The notes under the pieces were generated by a model. It had not been told where the DNA came from, made no database searches, and saw only the letters and a program-made list of their open reading frames with translations. A stretch of DNA of 64,000 nucleotides from Polaromonas sp. 39-63-25 (GTDB lineage: Bacteria; Pseudomonadota; Gammaproteobacteria; Burkholderiales; Burkholderiaceae_C). The stretch is taken from assembly GCF_002278925.1 (NCBI RefSeq), contig NZ_NCJH01000002.1, forward strand, positions 186,001 to 250,000, in the 5' to 3' direction. The position numbers and the translations under genes were made by a program. Positions 7,888 to 15,576 of this stretch are shown here, piece by piece; the first letter of the stretch is position 1, and each line of letters starts with the position of its first letter.

Positions 7888-9420
7888 ATGCAAGCAACAC
7901 CGTCCCCTGCCCCTCCCGCTGTCAACCGGCTGCGGCTGCGCAGGTTGGGCATCGACACCTACCAGGAACCGGTGCTCTACATGCACCGCGACTGTCCCAT
8001 CTGCCACTCGGAAGGCTTCGAGGCACGGTCGCGTGTGGAACTGCGGCTCAATGGCTACACCATCGTGGCCACGCTCAATGTGGTGACCGGAGACTTTCTC
8101 GCGGTCGACGAAGCCGGCCTGTCCGAAGCGGCCTGGCGCCTGCTTCATGCGCAGCCGGGGGAAGAAATCTCCCTGCACCATCCCGCACCGCTCGAATCGC
8201 TGAGCCATGTGCGCGCCAAGGTCTACGGCCGCCGCCTCGGCCAGGTCGCCATCGACGCGGTAATCGCGGACGTGGCAGCCGGGCGTTACTCGGACCTGCA
8301 GCTCGCGGCCTTCGTCACCGCCTGCGCCGGCGACCATCTGGACACGGAGGAAACCATCGCGCTGACCCGCGCCATGGTCAACGTGGGCGAGCGCATCCAT
8401 TGGGGCAAGGGCCTGGTCATGGACAAACACTGCGTGGGCGGCTTGCCCGGCAACCGCACCACCATGATCATCGTGCCCATCATCGCGGCCTGCGGGCTGC
8501 GCATGCCCAAGACCTCCTCACGCGCCATCACCTCGCCTGCAGGCACCGCCGACACCATGGAGACGCTGGCGCCGGTGGACCTGGACGTGGCACAGATCCG
8601 GCGCGTGGTCGACCGCACCGGCGGCTGCATTGTCTGGGGCGGAGCCGTGCGGCTCAGCCCCGCGGACGACATCCTGATTCGCGTCGAGCGCCCGCTGGAC
8701 CTGGACAGCCAGGGGCAACTCGTCGCCTCGGTCCTGTCCAAGAAAGCCGCGGCCGGCGCCACCCATGTGCTGATCGACATGCCGGTCGGGCTGACGGCCA
8801 AGGTTCGCAGCGCGCACGCGGCCCACCTGCTGGGGCAGCAGCTCGAGCAGGTCGGTCAGGCACTGGGCATGCAGGTGCGTGTGGTGCAGACCGACGGCGT
8901 GGCCCCGGTGGGCCGCGGCATCGGCCCCGCGCTGGAGGCGCGCGACGTGCTGGCCGTGTTGCGCCGCGAAACGCGGGCTCCGGCCGACCTGGCGCTGCGT
9001 GCGCTGCAGCTGGCCGGGCAGATTCTCGAGTTCGGTGGCGCGGCACCCGCCGGGGCCGGCCTGGCCCAGGCCACCGCAGTACTGGAAGACGGCCGCGCCT
9101 GGCAAAAATTCCAGGAGATCTGCGAGGCGCAGGGCGGCCTGCGCGAGCCACCGGTGGCCACCCACCAGCAAGCCGTGCGGGCCCGGCATGGCGGCACCGT
9201 GATCGCCATCGACAACCGGCGCCTGGCGCGCATCGCCAAACTGGCCGGCGCCCCTTCGGCGGCGTGTGCGGGCATCGACATGAATGTGCAGCTCGGCACG
9301 GTGGTCGAGCGCGGCCAGCCGCTGTTCACGCTGCATGCGGCAACGCCGGGCGAACTCGCCTATGCCCTGGAGTACGCCACCTCCCAGGCCGAAGCGGTGC
9401 ATGTGATGGAAGAGGCCTGA
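7888..9420 (+). CDS. Thymidine phosphorylase family protein, AMP-phosphorylase-like
   Basis: 510 residues, longer than classical DeoA (~440) because of an N-terminal domain of ~100 residues, as in archaeal AMP phosphorylases. The nucleoside phosphorylase core carries DKHCVGGLPGNRT (179-191) and the diagnostic KTSSRAITSPAGTADTME (208-225). Archaeal homologues split AMP, CMP or UMP with phosphate into base and ribose-1,5-bisphosphate; bacterial members of this subfamily are annotated only as putative thymidine phosphorylases. The N-terminal domain has a CPIC pair (residues 36-39). The start is set by AAGGA at 7878-7882. The stop codon overlaps the next start (ATGA-type), coupling it to a PRPP-synthase-like gene. 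Confidence 0.85.
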   Translation: MQATPSPAPPAVNRLRLRRLGIDTYQEPVLYMHRDCPICHSEGFEARSRVELRLNGYTIVATLNVVTGDFLAVDEAGLSEAAWRLLHAQPGEEISLHHPAPLESLSHVRAKVYGRRLGQVAIDAVIADVAAGRYSDLQLAAFVTACAGDHLDTEETIALTRAMVNVGERIHWGKGLVMDKHCVGGLPGNRTTMIIVPIIAACGLRMPKTSSRAITSPAGTADTMETLAPVDLDVAQIRRVVDRTGGCIVWGGAVRLSPADDILIRVERPLDLDSQGQLVASVLSKKAAAGATHVLIDMPVGLTAKVRSAHAAHLLGQQLEQVGQALGMQVRVVQTDGVAPVGRGIGPALEARDVLAVLRRETRAPADLALRALQLAGQILEFGGAAPAGAGLAQATAVLEDGRAWQKFQEICEAQGGLREPPVATHQQAVRARHGGTVIAIDNRRLARIAKLAGAPSAACAGIDMNVQLGTVVERGQPLFTLHAATPGELAYALEYATSQAEAVHVMEEA

Positions 9421-10322
9421 TGCTGGTCCTGGCCATCCCCGGTGGTGAGCAGCTCGCGGCCGGCCTCGCCAGCCGCCTGCGCTGCGACTACGCCAGCCTG
9501 CAACTGCACCGGTTTCCCGACGGCGAAACCGGGGTGCGTATCGATGCGCCGGTCAAAGGCCGCTGCGTGGTGCTGGCCGGCAGCCTGGACCAGCCCGATG
9601 GCAAGACCCTGCCGCTGATTTTTGCCGCCGACGCGGCGCGTGAGCTGGGCGCCCGGCAGGTCGGACTGGTCGCGCCCTACCTGGCCTACATGCGACAGGA
9701 CAAACGTTTCAAGCCTGGCGAAGCGGTGACCTCCCACAGCTATGCCCGGCTGCTGTCCGCTTCGCTGGACTTTCTGGTCACCGTGGACCCGCACCTGCAC
9801 CGCATCCACAGCCTGGGCGAGGTGTACAGCATCCGCACGCAGGTCATCCCGGCCGCACCGTTGATTGCGCGCTGGCTGCGCAGCCACGTGGAAGCGCCCT
9901 GGCTGATCGGACCCGACCAGGAAAGCGAACAATGGGTCGCCGAAGTGGCAGGCTTGGCCGGCGCCCCCTGGACCGTGCTGGCCAAGACACGGCGGGGCGA
10001 CCGCGATGTGGGTGTCCGGCTGGCCGGCCGCGAACGCTGGCCGGGACGGACCCCGGTGCTGCTCGACGACATCATTTCTACCGGGCAAACCATGCTGGCC
10101 GCCACGCGGCTCCTTAAAAAAGCCGGCTTGGGTGCGCCGCTGTGCATAGGTGTGCATGCGCTCTTCGACGCCGAGGCTCAACGCCAGCTGCTCGAAGCAG
10201 GCGTCACGCGTGTGCTGACCTGCGACACCATCACGCACCCTTCCAACGCGATACGCATGGCCCCGCTGCTGGCCCGCGCCGTGCGCGCGCTCTGCGCCGA
10301 CAAAAAGGATGCCAAACAATGA
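9420..10322 (+). CDS. Ribose-phosphate pyrophosphokinase (PRPP synthase) family protein
   Basis: 300 residues, near the usual ~315. The signature motifs are present in order: HRFPDGE (30-36), the MRQDKRFKPGE ATP-site segment (91-101), DPHLHR (123-128) and the PRPP-binding loop LLDDIISTGQTM (214-225). Housekeeping PRPP synthases make PRPP from ribose-5-phosphate and ATP. This looks like the divergent paralogue found beside AMP-phosphorylase-like genes, so it may act in nucleotide recycling or work on a related phosphoribosyl substrate. Start and stop overlap both neighbours by a few bases, which implies translational coupling of the three genes. Confidence 0.88.
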   Translation: MLVLAIPGGEQLAAGLASRLRCDYASLQLHRFPDGETGVRIDAPVKGRCVVLAGSLDQPDGKTLPLIFAADAARELGARQVGLVAPYLAYMRQDKRFKPGEAVTSHSYARLLSASLDFLVTVDPHLHRIHSLGEVYSIRTQVIPAAPLIARWLRSHVEAPWLIGPDQESEQWVAEVAGLAGAPWTVLAKTRRGDRDVGVRLAGRERWPGRTPVLLDDIISTGQTMLAATRLLKKAGLGAPLCIGVHALFDAEAQRQLLEAGVTRVLTCDTITHPSNAIRMAPLLARAVRALCADKKDAKQ

Positions 10323-10912
10323 CAGCGAAACGCATCGCTCTGATCCAGGGCCATCCCGATTCCACCATGCCCCACCTGTGCCACGCGCTGGCGGCCGCCT
10401 ATGCCGAGGGCGCGAAAGAAGCGGGACATACCGTGCGTGTCATCCAGGTTGCCGAACTCGATTTCCCGCTGCTGCGCAGCCAGCAGGCCTGGGAGGAAGA
10501 CCCGCTGCCCGCCGGCTTGAAGCAGGCGCAGGTGGACATCCGATGGGCCGAACACATCGTGCTGTTCTTTCCTCTCTGGCTGGGCGGCATGCCGGCCCTG
10601 CTCAAGGGTTTTCTGGAGCAGGTCGCCAGGCCCGGTTTTGCCTTCGAGCACGATACGGGCCACGCGACCTTCACCAAAAAAGGGCTGACAGGCCGTTCGG
10701 CCCGTGTTGTCGTGACCATGGGCATGCCGGCCCTGGTGTACCGCTGGTATTTCCGCGCGCACAGCGTCAAGTCACTGGAGCGCAACATCCTCGGCTTCGT
10801 CGGCATTGCCCCCGTGCATGAAACGCTGATCGGCATGGCCGGCAACTTCAAGGCGAACGACGCCGGCCGCTGGCTGGCCAAACTGCGGCGGCTCGGACAA
10901 CGCGCTCAATAA
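10319..10912 (+). CDS. Flavodoxin-fold NAD(P)H-dependent oxidoreductase
   Basis: 197 residues with the flavodoxin_2/NQO1-like fold: N-terminal FMN-site segment RIALIQGHPD, a middle strand IVLFFPLWLGGMPALLKGFLEQV typical of KefF/MdaB-like quinone reductases, and VVTMGMP before the C-terminal helices. It probably reduces quinones or other electrophiles with NAD(P)H using bound flavin. Its ATG overlaps the stop of the PRPP-synthase-like gene (ATGA at 10319-10322), so it belongs to the same translational unit. Confidence 0.88.
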   Translation: MTAKRIALIQGHPDSTMPHLCHALAAAYAEGAKEAGHTVRVIQVAELDFPLLRSQQAWEEDPLPAGLKQAQVDIRWAEHIVLFFPLWLGGMPALLKGFLEQVARPGFAFEHDTGHATFTKKGLTGRSARVVVTMGMPALVYRWYFRAHSVKSLERNILGFVGIAPVHETLIGMAGNFKANDAGRWLAKLRRLGQRAQ

Positions 10913-10966
10913 GATCAACAAGGGATGAATGGCCAACCCCACTCCATCCACTCAGGAAAGACCCCC

Positions 10967-12505
10967 ATGAACCCTGCACCCATGGCGCCACCCCTTGCGC
11001 CCCCCATCACTCCCGCGCCCGGCAAGCCCGGCAGCGACATCGTCAAGCGGGTCGGCCTGGTCGCCGCCCTGGCGGCCCTGCTGGCCATCGTCTGGATGCC
11101 GGCACTGCAGGGCCTGCCCGCGGCCGGGCAGGTGATGCTGGCCATCCTGGCCTTTGCCGTGATTGTCTGGATGACCGAGGCGCTCGACTACGCCGTGAGC
11201 TCGGTGGTCATAGGCGCGCTCATGATTTTCCTGCTGGCCTATGCACCCGATGCGGCCAGGCCCGCCGGCCCCGACATGGGCACCGGCGCCGCGCTCGGCC
11301 TGGCCCTGTCCGGGTTTTCCAACAGCGCCGTGGCGCTGGTAGCTGCGGCCTGTTTCATTGCCGCGGCGATGTCTGCCACCGGGCTGGACCGGCGCATCGC
11401 GCTCAAGGTTCTGTCGAAAGTGGACGCGGGTACCAACCACATCGTGATCGGCGCCATGGTGACGGGTTTCCTGCTCTCCTTCATCGTGCCCAGCACCACG
11501 GCGCGTGTCGCCTGCCTGGTGCCCATCATGATGGGCTTCATCCTGGCTTTCAAGGTCGACAGGCGCAGCCGTTTTGCCGGCCTGCTGGTGATCACCGCGG
11601 CGCAAACCGCCAGCGTCTGGAACATCGGCATCAAGACGGCGGCGGCACAAAACATGGTGGCCATCGGTTTCATCGAGAAGCAGTTCGGCACCAGTATCAG
11701 CTGGACCGAGTGGTTTATTGCCGGTGCGCCCTTTTCGGCCGTGCTGAGCGTGGCGGTGTATTTCATCATGACCCGCCTGATGAAACCGGAGATGAAGGAA
11801 ATTGCAGGTGGCCAGGCCACCATCCGGCAACAACTCGAAGCGATCGGGCCGATGACGCTGCGGCAATGGAAGCTGCTGGTCATCGTGCTGGTGCTGCTGG
11901 GCTTCTGGGCCACCGAAAAAGTACTGCACAACTTCGACACCTCCTCGACCACCATCGCGGCCATTGCCCTGATGCTGGTGCCGCGCCTGGGCGTGATGGA
12001 CTGGAAGGAGTCGCAGCGCGGCTTCCCCTGGGGCACGGTGATCCTGTTTGCCGTCGGCATCAGCGTGGGCACCGCGCTGCTGAAAACAAGCGCGGCCGGC
12101 TGGCTGGCCAACCTGATCGTCCAGCACCTGGGGCTGCAGCAGGCCAGCGCGTTTGCGATCCTGATGCTGCTGTCGCTGTTCCTGATCGTGATCCACCTCG
12201 GCTTTGCCAGCGCCACGGCGCTGGCCTCGACCATGATCCCCATCATCATCAGCGTGCTGACGGCGGTCCAGACGCCGGGCATCAACGTGATCGGCATGAC
12301 CATGCTGCTGCAGTTCGTGGTGAGTTTCGGCTTCATCCTGCCAGTCAACGCGCCGCAGAACATGATCGCCTACGGCACGGACACCTTCGACGCACGCGAC
12401 TTCGTGCGCACCGGCCTGGTGATCACGCTGGCCGCCATGGCGCTGCTGGTCATCTTCGCGCTGACCTACTGGCCGTGGATGGGCTACATGACCAAAGCGG
12501 TTTAG
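10967..12505 (+). CDS. SLC13/DASS-family anion permease
   Basis: About 512 residues with roughly 11-12 membrane helices. A proline-rich cytoplasmic start is followed by hydrophobic segments from VGLVAALAALLAIVW onward; the serine/threonine-rich re-entrant motifs typical of the family appear as VPSTTARVACLVPIM and, in the second half, LGFASATALASTMIPI plus LPVNAPQN. Members take up sulfate, tartrate, succinate or other dicarboxylates with sodium. The substrate is not resolved. The ATG at 10967 is preferred because AGGAAAG lies about 7 nt upstream; an in-frame ATG at 10925 lacks a suitably spaced site. Confidence 0.88.
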   Translation: MNPAPMAPPLAPPITPAPGKPGSDIVKRVGLVAALAALLAIVWMPALQGLPAAGQVMLAILAFAVIVWMTEALDYAVSSVVIGALMIFLLAYAPDAARPAGPDMGTGAALGLALSGFSNSAVALVAAACFIAAAMSATGLDRRIALKVLSKVDAGTNHIVIGAMVTGFLLSFIVPSTTARVACLVPIMMGFILAFKVDRRSRFAGLLVITAAQTASVWNIGIKTAAAQNMVAIGFIEKQFGTSISWTEWFIAGAPFSAVLSVAVYFIMTRLMKPEMKEIAGGQATIRQQLEAIGPMTLRQWKLLVIVLVLLGFWATEKVLHNFDTSSTTIAAIALMLVPRLGVMDWKESQRGFPWGTVILFAVGISVGTALLKTSAAGWLANLIVQHLGLQQASAFAILMLLSLFLIVIHLGFASATALASTMIPIIISVLTAVQTPGINVIGMTMLLQFVVSFGFILPVNAPQNMIAYGTDTFDARDFVRTGLVITLAAMALLVIFALTYWPWMGYMTKAV

Positions 12506-12532
12506 GCAGAAACAGACACAAGGAGCAACGAC

Positions 12533-13183
12533 ATGACCACCCTGACCAAGCTCGCCCTCGGCATGATGGGCAAACTGCGACCGCAGCCGGCCTTGGGCAA
12601 CGCGGCGGCCCAGATCAGCCTGCCGCCGCCCGACCGGCAGGCCGGGCTGCCGTTGATGCAGGCCCTGGCCCAGCGCCAGTCGCGCCGCGACTACAAGCCT
12701 GACCCGCTGCCGCTCGAGTTGCTGTCGGGCCTGCTCTGGGCCGCCTGCGGCGTCAACCGGACCGATGGCGGACGCACCGCGCCGTCGGCCCTCAACGCGC
12801 AGGAAATCGACATTTATGTGGCCTTGCCTGAAGGCACCTATTTCTACGACGCCGCCGGGCATCAACTGCAGCTGGTCGCCGGCGCCGACCTGCGGCGTGT
12901 GACCGGCTACCAGGATTTCGTGGATGAGGCGCCCATGGACCTGGTCTACGTCGCCAACCACCCGCGCATGTCGCTGGTGCCGGCCGGGCAGCGCGAGGCC
13001 TACGCCCATGTCGCCGCCGGCGCCATCACGCAGAACGTCTACCTGTTTGCGGCCAGCAGCGGCCTGGCCACGGTGATACGCGCCTGGATAGACCGCGCCG
13101 CCATCGCCGACGCGCTGGGCCTGAGCCATGACCAGCAGGTCCTGCTGTCGCAGACGGTCGGTTATCCGGCTGCTGCTCCCTGA
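12533..13183 (+). CDS. SagB/ThcOx-type nitroreductase family protein
   Basis: 216 residues. The FMN-binding nitroreductase fold is seen from QRQSRRDYKPDPLPLELLSGLLWAACGVNR through TAPSALNAQE and VAAGAITQNVYLFAASSGLATV to the end. SagB-type enzymes oxidise azoline rings in peptide natural products, but no cyclodehydratase or precursor peptide gene is nearby, so a general flavin oxidoreductase role is more likely. AAGGAG lies 8 nt before the start. Only 27 nt separate it from the permease gene, suggesting one transcript. Confidence 0.85.
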   Translation: MTTLTKLALGMMGKLRPQPALGNAAAQISLPPPDRQAGLPLMQALAQRQSRRDYKPDPLPLELLSGLLWAACGVNRTDGGRTAPSALNAQEIDIYVALPEGTYFYDAAGHQLQLVAGADLRRVTGYQDFVDEAPMDLVYVANHPRMSLVPAGQREAYAHVAAGAITQNVYLFAASSGLATVIRAWIDRAAIADALGLSHDQQVLLSQTVGYPAAAP

Positions 13184-13212
13184 AAGCGCGGCGAGGAGCT
13201 CCGCGAACGCTC

Positions 13213-13263
13213 CTGTTTTTATAGCGTCAGCGTAATATCCACGGTCGCCAGGGCCGATTTTGA
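13213..13263 (+). repeat. Possible degenerate copy of the ~65-nt interspersed repeat
   Basis: Between convergent genes, the stretch contains TTTTTATAGC near its start and AGGGCCGATTTTGAC at its end, the two best conserved ends of the repeat family seen at 60213 and 48504. The middle is divergent and the assignment is weak. Confidence 0.3.
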
Positions 13264-13268
13264 CTGAA

Positions 13269-13916
13269 TCAGGCCGAACCGCTACTGTCTTCACCGATCA
13301 GCAGCTTGCCGTCAGCGATGTATCGGTGCGGCGGCACTTCCAGGTTGGTGGGCGCCGGCTTGTTCCTGAACACCCGCCCGGCCAGGTCAAAGGTTGAGCC
13401 ATGGCAGGGGCAGAAAAATCCGCCTGCCCAGTCCGCACCCAGGCTGGGGTTGCCGGCGCCGGCGGGCACCTGGTTGGGCGAACAACCCAGGTGGGTGCAT
13501 ATGCCCACACCCACAAACACCTCGGGTCGGATGGAGCGCTGCGGGTTGCGCGCGTAGTCGGGCTGCTGGGCTTTTCTGGAGCCGGGATCGGCCAGGCTGG
13601 CATCGAGCAAGGGCAGGCTCGCCAGCATCTCGGGCGTGCGGCGCATGATCCACACCGGCTTGCCGCGCCACTCCACGGTCTTGATGCCGCCGGGCGGTAT
13701 GTCGGAAATATCGACTTCCACGCTGGCACCCATGGCTCGCGCACGCTCACTGGGCGCGAAACTCGAGACAAAAGGGACAGCGACGGCCGCCATGCCCACA
13801 CCCGCCACCGCTGCGGCAAGCAGCACCACCTGGCGGCGCTCCGCATCGTGGGCAGGCATGTCGCCGGCAGGGGCCGGGCTGGCTGGTAGTTCAGGAAAGG
13901 TGAAAGCCGGTGTCAT
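13269..13916 (-). CDS. Rieske [2Fe-2S] protein, bc1-type (orphan PetA)
   Basis: 215 residues. An N-terminal twin-part leader with a hydrophobic helix (QVVLLAAAVAGVGMAAVAVPFV, about 29-50) anchors the protein, followed by the Rieske domain with CTHLGC (140-145) and CPCHGS (169-174), supplying the two Cys and two His cluster ligands. This is the layout of ubiquinol:cytochrome c reductase iron-sulfur subunits. No cytochrome b or c1 gene is adjacent, so it is a stand-alone copy. The ATG at 13916 is chosen for AGAGGA about 5 nt upstream. It is divergent from a sigma-54 activator and has a sigma-54-like sequence about 67 nt upstream. Confidence 0.88.
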   Translation of the reverse strand: MTPAFTFPELPASPAPAGDMPAHDAERRQVVLLAAAVAGVGMAAVAVPFVSSFAPSERARAMGASVEVDISDIPPGGIKTVEWRGKPVWIMRRTPEMLASLPLLDASLADPGSRKAQQPDYARNPQRSIRPEVFVGVGICTHLGCSPNQVPAGAGNPSLGADWAGGFFCPCHGSTFDLAGRVFRNKPAPTNLEVPPHRYIADGKLLIGEDSSGSA

Positions 13917-13982
13917 GATGTTCCTCTGCCGTGTCACGGTGAAGGCACTGCGCTTTCGCCGTGTTTGGCCATCACCCTGTTC

Positions 13983-13996
13983 TCAAGAAACGTGCC
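13983..13996 (-). promoter_or_regulatory. Candidate sigma-54 (-24/-12) promoter for the orphan Rieske gene
   Basis: On the minus strand the sequence is GGCACGTTTCTTGA, which equals the consensus GGCACG-N4-TTGC except for the last base. It lies 67 nt before the Rieske start and about 85-135 nt from the TGGCAG elements, a usual enhancer distance. The changed last base of the -12 element is a real weakness. Confidence 0.4.
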
Positions 13997-14080
13997 GCCC
14001 CGGCTCTGGGGAAAAAAGCCAATTCAATCAAGGGCTGCTGCTTGTTCACCGAATGTCCGGCTCCGTCACGACTGTCATTT

Positions 14081-14129
14081 TTGGCAGTTTCTGGCAGTTT
14101 CTGGCAGCCGGCAGTACACTGCTGGCAGC
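14081..14129. repeat. Helically phased TGGCAG elements (candidate activator binding sites)
   Basis: TGGCAG occurs at 14082, 14092, 14102 and 14123; the first three are in exact 10-bp register as decamers of the form YTGGCAGTTT. A short inverted repeat GCAGTACACTGC (14111-14122) lies between the third and fourth. The array abuts the ATG of the sigma-54 activator gene at 14130 and lies upstream of the divergent Rieske gene. Confidence 0.6.
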
Positions 14130-15494
14130 ATGAAAAACCTCGCCGCGCAACCCCTGCCGGAACTGGCGTCCTACCTCGAAGGCCTGGCCGAACCTCACAT
14201 CCTGCTCGACGCGCAGTACCGCATCCTTGCGGCCAATGCCGCCTACCGCCGCCAGTTCAGCGCCGGGCGCGAGGTCGCGGGCCAGCTCTGCCATGAGGTC
14301 TCGCACCACTTCAGCGTTCCTTGCGACCAGGCCGGCGAGTCCTGTCCGCTGGCCCAGTCGCGCGAATCCGGGCAGCGTGAGCGGGTGCTGCACCTGCATC
14401 ACACGCCACGGGGCGAGGAGTACGTCAACATCGAGCTCGCGCCGCTGCGAGACCACAAGGGCCGGCAAACTTTTTTTGTCGAGAAAATCGCGACGCAGCG
14501 CGCGGCGCAGGGCCAGCCTGCGGCCCAGGGCCTGATCGGGCGCGCGCCGGCCTTCCAGCACATGCTGGCGCTGGTCGCGCGGGTTGCACCGTCGCAGGCC
14601 ACAGTGCTGCTGCTCGGGGAATCAGGCACGGGCAAGGAACTGGTGGCCCGGGCGGTGCATGAGACCAGTCCGCGCGCCCAGCGGGCCCTGGTGGCGGTGG
14701 ACTGTGCCAGCCTGCCCGACAACCTGTTTGAGTCCGAGTTGTTCGGCCACGAACGGGGTGCCTTCACCGGCGCAAACACAGCCCGAGCCGGCCTGGTGGA
14801 AGCCGCCAGCGGCGGCACGCTGTTTCTCGATGAGGTCGGCGACATACCGCTGACCATGCAGGTCAAGCTGCTGCGCCTGCTGGAGACCGGCACCTACCGC
14901 CGCGTCGGCAGCACCGAGCTGCGCCATGCCGACATCCGCGTGGTCGCCGCCACCCACCGCGACCTGGAGCGCATGGTGGCCGAGGGACGTTTCCGTGAAG
15001 ACCTCTACTACCGGCTGAGCATTTTCCCCATCCACCTGCCCGCCCTGCGCGAGCGGCGCGAGGACATTGGCCTGTTGGCAGCGGCCCTGCTGGCGCGCGT
15101 GGCGCCACAGCGCAAGCTGCAGATCAGCGAACCTGCCCTGCATTTGCTGCAAGTGCAGGACTTCCCCGGCAATGTACGTGAGTTGAGAAACCTTCTGGAG
15201 CGGGCGGCCTTGCTATGTGATGGCGATACGCTGGAGGTCGCTCATGTTGAGCAGGCGCTGATGTCGGGCCGGCGCCCGGTCAACGCACTGCAGCGCCAGC
15301 CGCAAGTCCCCGCCGCCGACACTGACGCCCGCGGCCTGGCGCACGCCACCTTGGCAACTGGCTCGCTCAAGACCATCGAGCGCAAGGCTCTGCATCAGTT
15401 GGTGGCCAGCCATCGCGGCAGTCGCGCGGAGCTGGCACAGAAGCTGGGCATCAGCGAGCGCTCGCTCTACCGCAAGCTCAAGGCACTTGAGTAG
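14130..15494 (+). CDS. Sigma-54-dependent activator with cysteine-bearing PAS domain
   Basis: 454 residues. Residues ~10-115 form a PAS-like sensor with three cysteines, C54, C65 and C72 (the latter two in CDQAGESC), a pattern suited to redox or metal sensing. The AAA+ domain follows: Walker A GESGTGKE (163-170), the sigma-54-contacting GAFTGA loop (210-215) and Walker B LFLDE (231-235). A Fis-type helix-turn-helix closes the protein (RAELAQKLGISERSLYRKL). It should activate RNA polymerase-sigma54 from upstream sites. The start is the ATG at 14130; the longer open frame has no better start. Sigma-54-like promoters lie before both the divergent Rieske gene and the downstream DUF4395 gene. Confidence 0.92.
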   Translation: MKNLAAQPLPELASYLEGLAEPHILLDAQYRILAANAAYRRQFSAGREVAGQLCHEVSHHFSVPCDQAGESCPLAQSRESGQRERVLHLHHTPRGEEYVNIELAPLRDHKGRQTFFVEKIATQRAAQGQPAAQGLIGRAPAFQHMLALVARVAPSQATVLLLGESGTGKELVARAVHETSPRAQRALVAVDCASLPDNLFESELFGHERGAFTGANTARAGLVEAASGGTLFLDEVGDIPLTMQVKLLRLLETGTYRRVGSTELRHADIRVVAATHRDLERMVAEGRFREDLYYRLSIFPIHLPALRERREDIGLLAAALLARVAPQRKLQISEPALHLLQVQDFPGNVRELRNLLERAALLCDGDTLEVAHVEQALMSGRRPVNALQRQPQVPAADTDARGLAHATLATGSLKTIERKALHQLVASHRGSRAELAQKLGISERSLYRKLKALE

Positions 15495-15528
15495 CGTTGG
15501 ACAAAGCTGTGGGTTCCCCAGAGATTTG

Positions 15529-15542
15529 GGCCCGGATTCAGC
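15529..15542 (+). promoter_or_regulatory. Candidate sigma-54 promoter for the DUF4395 gene
   Basis: GGCCCGGATTCAGC has the invariant GG and GC exactly 10 nt apart, with CCCG in place of CACG and CA in place of TT. It lies 34 nt before the start codon at 15577, in the gap behind a sigma-54 activator gene. Confidence 0.4.
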
Positions 15543-15576
15543 AATAATTAAGAAATTGCTTATGAATTGAGATTCC

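Noticed and set aside
7830-9419. Long N-terminal extension of the PRPP-synthase-like protein
   Set aside because: The extension is the +2 frame of the phosphorylase gene, very rich in Arg, Gly and Pro; the PRPP-synthase fold starts at 9420.
10952-13294. 780-codon open frame on the minus strand opposite the permease and nitroreductase genes
   Set aside because: Its translation has low complexity rich in His, Gly, Arg and Gln, as expected for the antisense of GC-rich genes, and no domain; the plus-strand genes are clear.
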